Assembly (NCBI GenBank): GCA_003151235.1
Contig: PLWZ01000037.1
Coordinates: 27,857-91,856 of the forward strand
Source: Acidimicrobiaceae bacterium
GTDB taxonomy: Bacteria > Actinomycetota > Acidimicrobiia > Acidimicrobiales > RAAP-2
DNA: 64,000 nt
Direction of reading: 5' to 3'
The translations under genes were made by a program, and so were the position numbers. The notes below the pieces were generated by a model. That model was not told the DNA's origin. It made no database searches and saw nothing but the letters and a program-made list of their open reading frames with translations. Below, in pieces: positions 8,235-14,916 of this stretch. The stretch's first letter is position 1, and each line of letters starts with the position of its first letter.

Positions 8235-8313
8235 CGCAGTGCTCCTCTCTCCACCGCTTTGGGGTGGCGCTTCTCCAATGGTTGAACAGGTTGCGTTGGG
8301 TGGTTCGAGCGAC

Positions 8314-8745
8314 TCAGACCGGTCGGTCCGAGTCCGGCCAGGTCGTGTCGACGACACCGCCGCCGACCACGTCGATGCGATGCACCGTCGGGTCCTCCGG
8401 GGCGTGGCGTCGGCGGAGCTCGTAAGCGCCCTCGAGCAGGTGGCCGAACACGGCCGCGTACACGGGCGAACCCGGCGCGGGCCGAAGGCGGACGGCCACG
8501 TGGGTGCCGTCCCATTCGGACGGCAGGCGCCGGATCTCGATCTCGGTGCCGTCGAGGCGCTGCGGGGTCCGCACGACGGCCGCACCGAAATCGCCCCCTA
8601 TGTCGAGCACCACCGGCCCGAGGCTCGGCCCGGTCATCTCCTCGACGTGCACGTGGCCGCCATGTTCGTGGGTGTGGGTGTGGCCGCCGTGTTCGTGGGC
8701 AGCGCGTGCGTGATGGACGGCCACCGAGTCATCGACGCTGGTCAC
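8314..8745 (-). CDS. Histidine-rich protein of unknown function
   Basis: 143 aa. Residues 11-34 contain ten His in a Gly/Thr/His run (HEHGGHTHTHEHGGHVHV), a likely metal-binding tail. The rest (LGPVVLDIGGDFGAAVVRT, then LDGTEIEIRR) forms a beta-rich domain met in actinobacterial hypothetical proteins next to Tat-signal small proteins. There is no signal peptide or membrane helix. GTG at 8743-8745 overlaps the stop of the Tat-signal gene (GTGA), so the pair is co-translated. A metal-handling role is suggested by composition only. Confidence 0.7.
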   Translation of the reverse strand: MTSVDDSVAVHHARAAHEHGGHTHTHEHGGHVHVEEMTGPSLGPVVLDIGGDFGAAVVRTPQRLDGTEIEIRRLPSEWDGTHVAVRLRPAPGSPVYAAVFGHLLEGAYELRRRHAPEDPTVHRIDVVGGGVVDTTWPDSDRPV

Positions 8746-9038
8746 TTGGCCGCACCGAAGAGGCGGTTGGCGAGGCCGGGGTCGTTGACCGTGAACTCCC
8801 GCTCCCCCATGAACAGGCTCATCTCGCCGCTCTTCAGGTCGGTGATGTGGGCGATCAGGGGCTGGGTCATCGACGGGGTGTTCGCGACGGCCGTTGTGGC
8901 GGCGTCGTCGGCGGCCGGTGCCTCGTCCTCGGCGGTCGAGAGGAGCGCCGGGAGCCCCGGCATCGCCGAGGCCGTGGCGATGGCGGCCGCACCCAGCGAA
9001 CCCCGGATGAGGAAGGTTCGACGACTCAGTTCAGGCAT
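8742..9038 (-). CDS. Small Tat-exported protein of unknown function
   Basis: 98 aa, starting at ATG 9036-9038. The N-terminus carries a twin-arginine signal (SRRTFLIRGSLG) followed by an Ala-rich hydrophobic core and an Ala/Asp-rich linker. The mature part of about 45 residues (PLIAHITDLKSGEMSLFMGE) is a short conserved beta region ending in LANRLFGAAK. A folded or cofactor-bearing state before export is implied by Tat use. It is coupled to the His-rich gene downstream and lies 0.5 kb from tatA. The function is not recognised. Confidence 0.72.
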   Translation of the reverse strand: MPELSRRTFLIRGSLGAAAIATASAMPGLPALLSTAEDEAPAADDAATTAVANTPSMTQPLIAHITDLKSGEMSLFMGEREFTVNDPGLANRLFGAAK

Positions 9039-9299
9039 GCGCGTTGCCCTTTCGTTTGAGACCACCGGTCGACGTTCGCAGGGCCGGTCTCGGCCCGCAC
9101 TATCTAGTTCGTAACCGACTCCGAGCCTGGATGTCAGAAATCTTCGAATTCGTGTCATCCAGATGGCGCTTTCGCTACGGATCCCTTGGCAGCAGCCCAA
9201 AGCAGGGGCGTTGCCGGGGGTGCTTCACCCGAAGCCTCTCCGCCAATCGTCAATGTCTCGAAAGTGTCCAAGTAGCCATCGATCCTCAGAGGTGATGCC

Positions 9300-10718
9300 A
9301 TGTCCTCCCACCGTGAAGCGCCGGAGATCTCGAAGGACCCGGTTGCAGACAGCACGGACCTGTATGCGTTCGTCAGTCCCGACAACCCTGACACCGTCAC
9401 GATCATCGCCAACTACGTGCCGTTGGAGAGCCCCGACGGAGGGCCCAACTTCTACGAGTTCGGTGACGACGTGTTGTACGCGATCAACATCGACAACAAC
9501 GGCGACGGCAGGGCCGAAGTGTCGTACCAGTTCCGGTTCACCAACACCGTCACGAACCAGGCCACCTTCTTGTACAACACGGGCCCGATCACGTCGCTGA
9601 CGTCGTCGAGCTGGAACCGGCGCCAGCACTACAGCGTGACCCGCGTTGCACACGGCAGGTCCCAGGTGCTCGGCACGAACCTCGCCTGCCCGCCGTGCAA
9701 CATCGGCCCGTTGTCCACGCCGAACTACCCGGCGCTGGCCCAGGCCGCCGTCCACTCCCTCTCCGGGAGCAGGCAGGTCTTCGCCGGGCAGCGAGCCGAG
9801 GGCTTCTTCGTCGACCTCGGATCGATCTTCGACCTCGCGAACCTGCGGCCCTTCGAGGCTGACCACGCGACCTTCGGTCTCGCCGACACCGGACTCGGGG
9901 CCATGGCCGCCGGCGTGAACTCGACGTCGGGCGTCAACGTGCACTCGATCGCCCTCCAGGTGCCGAAGACCGACCTGGCCAAGGGTGGCGGGTCCGCCTC
10001 CGACGCCACCTCGGCCGCATCGGTGATCGGCGTGTGGACGACGGCCTCTCGCCAGAAGGCACGGGTGCTGAACGCCAAGGGCACCGAGGTCCAGTCGGGC
10101 CCGTGGGTCCAGGTCTCGAGGCTCGGGAATCCGCTCGTGAACGAGGTGGTCGTTCCGATGTCGGTGAAGGACTTCTGGAACGCCCAGGCTCCGGCCGGCG
10201 ACAAACAGTTCACCGCGGCGGTGCTCAACCCCGAGCTCGCCCAGCTGCTGCCGGTCCTGTACCCGGGTGTGTTCCCGAACCTGGCCGCGTACAACAAGGC
10301 CGCCCCGCACCGGGCCGACCTCGTGGCCATCTTCCTGACGGGCATCCCGACCGGGGTCGTCACGGGGTTCCAGAACTCCATGGGCACCACCCAAGCCGAC
10401 CTGTTGCGTCTCAACATGGCCGTCCCCCCGACGACGTCGGGTGCGAGCAACATCGGCCTGATCGGCAACGACGCAGCCGGGTGGCCGAACGGCCGGCGGG
10501 TGTTCGACGACGTGGTCACGATCGCGCTGCGCGCGGTCGCTGGGGCCACGCTGCCGCTCGTCGACAAGAGCTTCACCCCGGACAAGGCCGCCGCAGCGGT
10601 CACAGACGGCCTGACATCGGGCCCGACGGACCTGACCGCCATGGGCACCCAGTCCTACCTGCCGGGCTTCCCCTATCTCGGGGTGCCGCACGGTGGGTTC
10701 GCCGCCGGGGCCGCCTGA
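9300..10718 (+). CDS. DUF4331 family protein
   Basis: 472 aa. It opens directly with SSHREAPEISKDPVADSTDLY, the N-terminal signature of DUF4331, then a beta-rich fold with DINIDNNGDG-like acidic loops (residues about 60-75) that could bind calcium. The family is widespread in Actinobacteria and Proteobacteria; members are often secreted, and their function is unsettled. No signal peptide is visible here, so export by a known route is not indicated. The start ATG at 9300 has AGAGGTG 6 nt upstream. Two hairpins follow the stop. The gene stands alone between the Tat-substrate pair and the ferritin-like gene. Confidence 0.85.
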   Translation: MSSHREAPEISKDPVADSTDLYAFVSPDNPDTVTIIANYVPLESPDGGPNFYEFGDDVLYAINIDNNGDGRAEVSYQFRFTNTVTNQATFLYNTGPITSLTSSSWNRRQHYSVTRVAHGRSQVLGTNLACPPCNIGPLSTPNYPALAQAAVHSLSGSRQVFAGQRAEGFFVDLGSIFDLANLRPFEADHATFGLADTGLGAMAAGVNSTSGVNVHSIALQVPKTDLAKGGGSASDATSAASVIGVWTTASRQKARVLNAKGTEVQSGPWVQVSRLGNPLVNEVVVPMSVKDFWNAQAPAGDKQFTAAVLNPELAQLLPVLYPGVFPNLAAYNKAAPHRADLVAIFLTGIPTGVVTGFQNSMGTTQADLLRLNMAVPPTTSGASNIGLIGNDAAGWPNGRRVFDDVVTIALRAVAGATLPLVDKSFTPDKAAAAVTDGLTSGPTDLTAMGTQSYLPGFPYLGVPHGGFAAGAA

Positions 10719-10734
10719 TCCGGCTCCAGCGGTT

Positions 10735-10776
10735 CTGGCACTCCCGAGGTCGCCCCCTTGGCCTCGGGAGTGCCAG
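10735..10776 (+). terminator. Perfect 15-bp hairpin after DUF4331 gene
   Basis: CTGGCACTCCCGAGG (10735-10749) and its exact complement (10762-10776) flank a 12-nt loop, 17 nt after the stop. There is no U-tract, so this may be a terminator aided by the next hairpin or an mRNA-stabilising stem. Confidence 0.65.
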
Positions 10777-10793
10777 CAGTACAAGCAGCAACC

Positions 10794-10828
10794 AAACGGC
10801 CCGTCGGGTCCGCCCCGGCGGGCCGTTT
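10794..10828 (+). terminator. Second hairpin with T-run, likely intrinsic terminator
   Basis: AAACGGCCCG (10794-10803) pairs with CGGGCCGTTT (10819-10828), with TTTGT at the 3' side. The A-stem-T layout works in both directions, but the only upstream gene reading into it is the DUF4331 gene. The rest of the gap to 11058 holds only the putative promoter below. Confidence 0.75.
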
Positions 10829-10979
10829 GTCGTTCCGGCCCCAACCCTCACGTGCTCCGAGGAGGCCTCCCCGACATCGGCCTGAATACGAGGTCCGAGG
10901 GAACGCAAAATCGCCGGGGCGATCCGGAAACGGGTCCGCTAATGTCCAGCTCGATGAGGGTGTCTTGCGACGGCGTCCA

Positions 10980-11009
10980 TTGACTCTGCCGAGCACCGAC
11001 GACTGACAT
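10980..11009 (+). promoter_or_regulatory. Putative sigma70-type promoter of ferritin-like gene
   Basis: TTGACT (10980-10985) and TGACAT (11004-11009) are separated by 18 nt. The predicted start of transcription would give a leader of about 40 nt before the GTG at 11059. Confidence 0.35.
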
Positions 11010-11058
11010 TTGCAGGCAACCCACGATCCACGACGACGGTCGGCAACGAAGAAGAGAC

Positions 11059-11904
11059 GTGGGAACTGACATAGCCAAACTCATTCAACGATCGGCTCGC
11101 CTCGAGATCGACGACATCGACTTCGATGCGTTCCGAACGCAACGTCTCGACCCGAACGCACTTCGGTGCCTGCGGTACATGCACGACGTCGAGGGGCACA
11201 CCATCTGCTACCTCCGCGACATCCTGGTGACCCGGGTCCATCGCGACCCCGAGCTGACGGCGTTTCTCGCATGCTGGAGCTACGAGGAGCACTGGCACGG
11301 TGAAGCCCTCGCCCGGGTCCTCGACGCTCACGGCGAGGCGTCCGGGCAGTCACGGCTCGCCAACATGCGCCAGCACCTGCCGAAGGCCGACTCGCTCCGC
11401 CCGGCGATATTCAGCGCCATCTCGGCCGTCACCAAGCATCTCCCGGCCGTGCACATGGCCTGGGGAGCGGTGAACGAGTTCTCGACCCAGACCGGGTACG
11501 CCCGGCTGATCGAAAAGGCCAAGCACCCGGTGCTGACCGAGCTCCTCCGCAGGATCATGCGGCAGGAGGGTCGCCACATCGACTTCTACGCAAGCGAAGC
11601 CGGTCGGCGACTCGGCGCAAGCAGGTCGGCGCGGCAACTGACCAGATACTCGCTGCGCCACTTCTGGGGACCCGTCGGGTCCGGGGTGATGCCCGAGCCC
11701 GAGATCCGGTTCCTGGCCACTTACCTGTTCGGCGACGAGCGGGGCCGCAGTGCGGCCAAACGTGTCGACCGCCAGATCGATCGGCTCCCGGGCCTACAGG
11801 GCCTGCACCTGCTCGACACAGCCATCGGCGATGCTCTCGCGCATGGTGTGCGGGCGGTGCCGTCGGCCGAAACCCGACGCGAGGACATCGCAGCGGCGTC
11901 CTAG
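11059..11904 (+). CDS. Ferritin-like di-iron domain protein
   Basis: 281 aa, GTG start. The helical protein has two carboxylate-histidine motifs about 100 residues apart: YEEHWHGEAL near residue 77 and RQEGRHIDFYASEA near residue 172, the EExxH-type iron ligands of the ferritin/desaturase superfamily. The spacing and the predicted four-helix layout resemble acyl-ACP desaturase-like or rubrerythrin-like actinobacterial proteins. The C-terminus (about 195-281) carries a further helical region. Whether it is an oxygenase, desaturase or iron-storage protein is not clear. A weak GAAGAGA precedes the start. Confidence 0.65.
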   Translation: MGTDIAKLIQRSARLEIDDIDFDAFRTQRLDPNALRCLRYMHDVEGHTICYLRDILVTRVHRDPELTAFLACWSYEEHWHGEALARVLDAHGEASGQSRLANMRQHLPKADSLRPAIFSAISAVTKHLPAVHMAWGAVNEFSTQTGYARLIEKAKHPVLTELLRRIMRQEGRHIDFYASEAGRRLGASRSARQLTRYSLRHFWGPVGSGVMPEPEIRFLATYLFGDERGRSAAKRVDRQIDRLPGLQGLHLLDTAIGDALAHGVRAVPSAETRREDIAAAS

Positions 11905-11974
11905 CCGCCACTCGAGGTCTCCACCCTCGAACGGCTCGCCTCGTCGTCCCCTACGGGTGCGCGCACGCCCCCCA

Positions 11975-11980
11975 TAAGCT
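11975..11980 (+). promoter_or_regulatory. Putative -10 element of methyltransferase gene
   Basis: TAAGCT, 7 nt before the GTG at 11988, with no Shine-Dalgarno. Confidence 0.4.
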
Positions 11981-11987
11981 CCCGAAG

Positions 11988-12926
11988 GTGGCCGACAACG
12001 GGGGCTGGGAGGACTGGCGGTGGGATGAGACGCTCTTCGCCGGGGCGGCCGCGCACTACCTCAACGGGCGGTTGCCTTATGCCGACGGCCTCGCGGACGC
12101 GCTGACAGAGGCGTTGGCGCTCGACGGCCGCGGGCGGCTGCTCGACGTGGGATGTGGCCCCGGCGTCGTGACGCTCCGGCTCGCCGACCGCTTCCAGGCG
12201 GTGGTGGGGCTCGATCCCGATGTCGACATGCTCGACGAGGCCGAGCGCGAAGCCGCGCGACTGAAGGTGACCAACGCCACCTGGGTGCAGATGCGGGCGG
12301 AGGCGCTGCCCGGGTCGCTCGGTACGTTCCGAGCTGCGACCTTCGCGCAATCCTTCCACTGGATGGATCGGCCGACGGTCGCAGCTGCGGTCAAGGGAAT
12401 GCTCGAGACCGGCGGCTCGGCCGTGCTGATCCACGCCCCCTCCTACCGGGACCAAGGGGTCGTTCAGACGCCGACCCAAGACCCACCGCACCCGCTCCCA
12501 CCCGACACCGCGATCGGAGAGCTTCGGCGGAGCTATCTCGGGCCGGACATGCGGGCCGGGCAGGGGATTCGGAACAGCTCGCCCGACGGAGAGGACGTCG
12601 TGTTCAGGGCGGCCGGATTCGCACCCGGTCGGAAGTTTATCGTCACTGACGGGCGGGTTCTCGAGCGAACCGCCGACGACGTCGTCGCCCACACCTTTTC
12701 TTCGTCGTCGACGGCACCACACCTCTTCGGATCGCGCGCCGCCGAGTTCGAGAATGAACTGCGGGACCTGCTTGCCCAAGCCTCGCGATCGGGTCTCTTC
12801 TCGATCCGCCTACCCGACAACGTGATCACCATCTGGGACGTCGACTCCGAGGGACCGACTGAGCCCCGGGCGACAAGGGAGGTCCCCGGCGTGACGCTCA
12901 TCACTCCGACGAGCACAACGACGTAA
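11988..12926 (+). CDS. Class I SAM-dependent methyltransferase
   Basis: 312 aa, GTG start. Motif I is RLLDVGCGPGVVTLRL (about residue 48). The acidic end of strand 2 is VVGLDPDVDML, and AATFAQSFHWMDR covers motif II, typical of the small-molecule type 11 group in which the FHWMD sequence recurs. The C-terminal 120 residues form the substrate cap and end in a flexible Thr-rich tail. The substrate is unknown. It is transcribed alone, 83 nt after the ferritin-like gene, with its own leaderless-type signal. Confidence 0.85.
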   Translation: MADNGGWEDWRWDETLFAGAAAHYLNGRLPYADGLADALTEALALDGRGRLLDVGCGPGVVTLRLADRFQAVVGLDPDVDMLDEAEREAARLKVTNATWVQMRAEALPGSLGTFRAATFAQSFHWMDRPTVAAAVKGMLETGGSAVLIHAPSYRDQGVVQTPTQDPPHPLPPDTAIGELRRSYLGPDMRAGQGIRNSSPDGEDVVFRAAGFAPGRKFIVTDGRVLERTADDVVAHTFSSSSTAPHLFGSRAAEFENELRDLLAQASRSGLFSIRLPDNVITIWDVDSEGPTEPRATREVPGVTLITPTSTTT

Positions 12927-12959
12927 ATCGCTCAATCAGGTCCGGGTCCACGCGACTAC

Positions 12960-13181
12960 ATGTATCGGGACGACCACAACCCACCGCACTACCGCGCGGT
13001 CTACGGAGAGCATCAGGCCTGGATCGTCATCGCCAATGGGACGGTACTGCATGGCACACTCCCCACCCGAGGGCTCCGCCTCGTGCGCACCTGGCACAAG
13101 CTGCACCAGAGCGAGCTGGAGGGGGCATGGGAGAGGGCGAAGGCAAACCAAGCGCCGGGTACGATAGATCCACTGCCATGA
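12960..13181 (+). CDS. DUF4160 protein, apparently lacking the first strand
   Basis: 73 aa. The sequence RDDHNPPHYRAVYGEHQAWI and the ending WERAKANQAP match DUF4160, a small family usually paired with DUF2442 and thought to behave like a toxin-antitoxin or host-takeover module. Typical members have about 12-14 more residues at the N-terminus, ending just before the DHNPPH motif. Here no start codon exists upstream in frame within 30 codons that would restore them, and no clear ribosome binding site precedes the ATG. The stop overlaps the DUF2442 start (ATGA, 13178-13181). The gene may be eroded. Confidence 0.65.
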   Translation: MYRDDHNPPHYRAVYGEHQAWIVIANGTVLHGTLPTRGLRLVRTWHKLHQSELEGAWERAKANQAPGTIDPLP

Positions 13182-13540
13182 AGACCAAGTACAGGATCCC
13201 TCATGTCAAGGGCGTCGAGGTGCCGCGAACCCATGTCATGCGGCTCACTTTCGACGATGGAGTCACCAGGGAGCTCGAGTTCTTAGTCGGTTCGAACCAG
13301 GGAACTGTCTTCGCGGCCCTTGATGATCCGGTGTTTTTCGCGCAAGTTAAGGTGGACCCGGAGAGCCGCACAGTGATATGGCCAAACGGTCTGGACCTCG
13401 ACCCCGCTGTGCTGCACGGCGACTGCGAACCCGCCGGGGTGTCCCACTTTCGGGACGTGACTCCTGGAACCAGCCAGGGAGCCGCCGGGTCGTTGCATCC
13501 GCCGTCTTCGTCGGATATTTCGTCGGAAATTTTCGGCTGG
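13178..13540 (+). pseudogene. DUF2442 gene without its own stop, probably 3'-disrupted
   Basis: The frame from ATG 13178 encodes a recognisable DUF2442 domain for about 83 residues (PRTHVMRLTFDDGVTRELEF, then NGLDLDPAVLHGD). It then runs on without a stop into low-complexity sequence, antisense through the tRNA at 13541-13613 and into the opposite-strand DinB gene, up to a stop at 14057-14059. Normal family members end near residue 85-90. A single-base shift after about 13440 would bring a stop within a few codons. The 3' end has therefore probably been lost or replaced. The end given here is the tRNA boundary, not a real terminus. Confidence 0.55.
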
Positions 13541-13613
13541 TGGGGCTGGGAGGGATCGAACCTCCGACCGAGGGATTATGAGTCCCCTGCTCTGACCACT
13601 GAGCTACAGCCCC
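13541..13613 (-). tRNA. tRNA with CAU anticodon, likely tRNA-Ile2
   Basis: A 73-nt cloverleaf. The acceptor GGGGCTG pairs with CAGCCCC, the anticodon loop is CTCATAA (CAT) on a GGGGA/TCCCT stem, the T-arm is GGAGG-TTCGATC-CCTCC, and the discriminator is A. CCA is not encoded. The D-arm and anticodon-arm sequence (ACTCATAATC, GGTCG) is closer to bacterial tRNA-Ile(CAU), read as AUA after TilS modification, than to elongator tRNA-Met. The choice between the two needs a model search. Confidence 0.85.
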
Positions 13614-13684
13614 CAACTGGTGCCTTACCTTCTGGCCCGAAACATCGGCTCGTCGTTCTCCCGACACTTCGGCAGGAATCTGTC

Positions 13685-14194
13685 CTACGGGTCCATCTTG
13701 GTGCCGCCCAGCATCTCGCGGGTCGAGTCGGCGTGGCCGGCATGATGGGCGGTCTCCTCGATGAGATGGAGGATCACCCACCTGAGGTCGATCGGCTCGC
13801 GCAGGTCGAGCAGGACGTGGACGGGCTCACCGGTCCCCTCCCTGCCGAGACAGGGCACGTCCAGACTCGGTGCCGCCCGCACCACGTCCTCGGTCCGGCG
13901 GGCCCGCTCCCGGTACACGCCAACCACCTCGTCGATCGAGCGTTCAGGACCGACGACGAACTCCTCCCCTCGCTTCGGGAACGGCGCACCGCCGTAGCGG
14001 CCGTCGATCCAGCGCCACTCGACATGTGTGAGGTGGTTGATCACGCCGATGATCGGTAGCAATCTCGCGTCGGGAGTCCACCGAACCTGTTCGTCGCTTA
14101 GGCCCTCCGAGGTCGCGACGACCGCCTCGCGCTTGAACTGCAGATACCGGAGCAGCAGTTCGCGCTCGTCGGATGTGGGGACGGGGGCGCTCAC
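13685..14194 (-). CDS. DinB family (DUF664) protein
   Basis: 169 aa, GTG start at 14192-14194. The helical bundle has the three His of DinB metal sites: NHLTHVEW near residue 53, and LIEETAHHAGHAD near residue 148. The motif LSDEQVRWTPDARLLPIIGV is typical of DUF664. DinB proteins in Actinobacteria include thiol-dependent S-transferases using mycothiol or bacillithiol, but most are uncharacterised. It is a single gene with no operon partner. The DUF2442 frame on the other strand runs through it, which supports that frame being spurious here. Confidence 0.85.
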   Translation of the reverse strand: MSAPVPTSDERELLLRYLQFKREAVVATSEGLSDEQVRWTPDARLLPIIGVINHLTHVEWRWIDGRYGGAPFPKRGEEFVVGPERSIDEVVGVYRERARRTEDVVRAAPSLDVPCLGREGTGEPVHVLLDLREPIDLRWVILHLIEETAHHAGHADSTREMLGGTKMDP

Positions 14195-14422
14195 GTGTGG
14201 CCGTGAATCGTGCGATTGACCGGACTGGTCAGGCAGAGATGGACGTCAGCGGGCCGCGTCGATCTCTTTCTTGTCGAGACCGCACAGCTTGACCGTCGTT
14301 GCACGCGGTGCCCGCGTGCTTCGCCTGGTCTTGGCCTTGCATAGGGCGCTCTCCAATCGACCGATCAATCAGGTCTGAGCACCATATTCCGTCCGTGCCG
14401 CGCCGGGCCGTCGAAAGTGAAA
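14195..14422. other. Non-coding gap
   Basis: No convincing gene, repeat or hairpin was seen between the DinB gene and the degenerate tRNA. The open frame on the minus strand here reads through the tRNA-like sequence and has no coding character. Confidence 0.4.
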
Positions 14423-14490
14423 CTCCGGTGGAGAGACTCGAACCCTCGATTAGCGGATGACCCCAACCGCGGAATCGCCACACCACTGAA
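14423..14490 (-). pseudogene. Degenerate tRNA-Asn-like sequence
   Basis: The 3' half keeps a good T-arm (GAGGG-TTCGAGT-CTCTC) and the acceptor end CACCGGA-G, close to tRNA-Asn at 14754-14825 (about 23 of 28 bases by eye). The 5' acceptor TTCAGTG pairs with one mismatch and one wobble. The anticodon stem GCGG/CCGC survives, but its loop is about 10 nt (TTGGGGTCAT) instead of 7, and the D-arm is lost. It is not a functional tRNA as written. It could be a decayed duplicate or an old integration scar. Confidence 0.55.
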
Positions 14491-14507
14491 TGAGGTGAGG
14501 TCATGCG

Positions 14508-14744
14508 GTGTTCGGAGCGCTTGCCACTGCATGTGAGCAGGTCGCCGGCCAATACTCCCACCGACATCCGGCCTTGCAGGCCGTCCGTGCCGCGATCGAG
14601 CTACGGATCCCGGGGCGAGAATGGAAACGCCGGCTCGCTGAATTCAACTCGGAAGCGAACTCTCGTGACGCCAAGGCTGTGCTCAGTTCTACGGTCGAGA
14701 GACGCAGGCGTCGGTCACCGACACCCGCAGAGCAGGGACTATGA
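14508..14744 (+). CDS. Possible small hypothetical protein
   Basis: An open frame of 78 codons between the two tRNA-like sequences (RHPALQAVRAAIELRIPGRE). It has a plausible helix and an Arg-rich tail but no ribosome binding site or recognised domain. It may be a remnant or chance frame. Confidence 0.18.
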   Translation: MFGALATACEQVAGQYSHRHPALQAVRAAIELRIPGREWKRRLAEFNSEANSRDAKAVLSSTVERRRRRSPTPAEQGL

Positions 14745-14753
14745 GGAGGAAAG

Positions 14754-14825
14754 CTCCGGGGGAGAGACTCGAACTCTCAACCTAGCGGTTAACAGCCGCT
14801 TGCTCTGCCGTTGAGCTACCCCGGA
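14754..14825 (-). tRNA. tRNA-Asn (GTT)
   Basis: 72 nt. TCCGGGG pairs with CCCCGGA, the discriminator is G as expected for Asn, the anticodon loop is CTGTTAA on AGCGG/CCGCT, and the T-arm is GAGAG-TTCGAGT-CTCTC. CCA is not encoded. Confidence 0.95.
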
Positions 14826-14902
14826 ACGAGCGTCAAGAACGAACGACGATAGCAGTCGACTCTGGTCCCGAGGTCGGCCGTATCCGCCCCGGCCAGCCTC
14901 GG

Positions 14903-14908
14903 TAGGCT
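14903..14908 (+). promoter_or_regulatory. Putative -10 element of first GT25-GT2 gene
   Basis: TAGGCT, 8 nt before the GTG at 14917. The same spacing recurs before the paralogue (17768-17773). Confidence 0.4.
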
Positions 14909-14916
14909 CCCAATCC

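Noticed and set aside
13347..13781. 144-codon minus-strand frame across the tRNA
   Set aside because: Its GGSIPPSPT-type sequence is the usual artefact of translating a tRNA gene.
14229..14567. 112-codon minus-strand frame
   Set aside because: Runs through the degenerate tRNA-like sequence; no coding character.
14754..14825. Complete integrated element ending at tRNA-Asn
   Set aside because: No integrase, no exact attachment repeat and only about 260 bp between the two tRNA-like copies.
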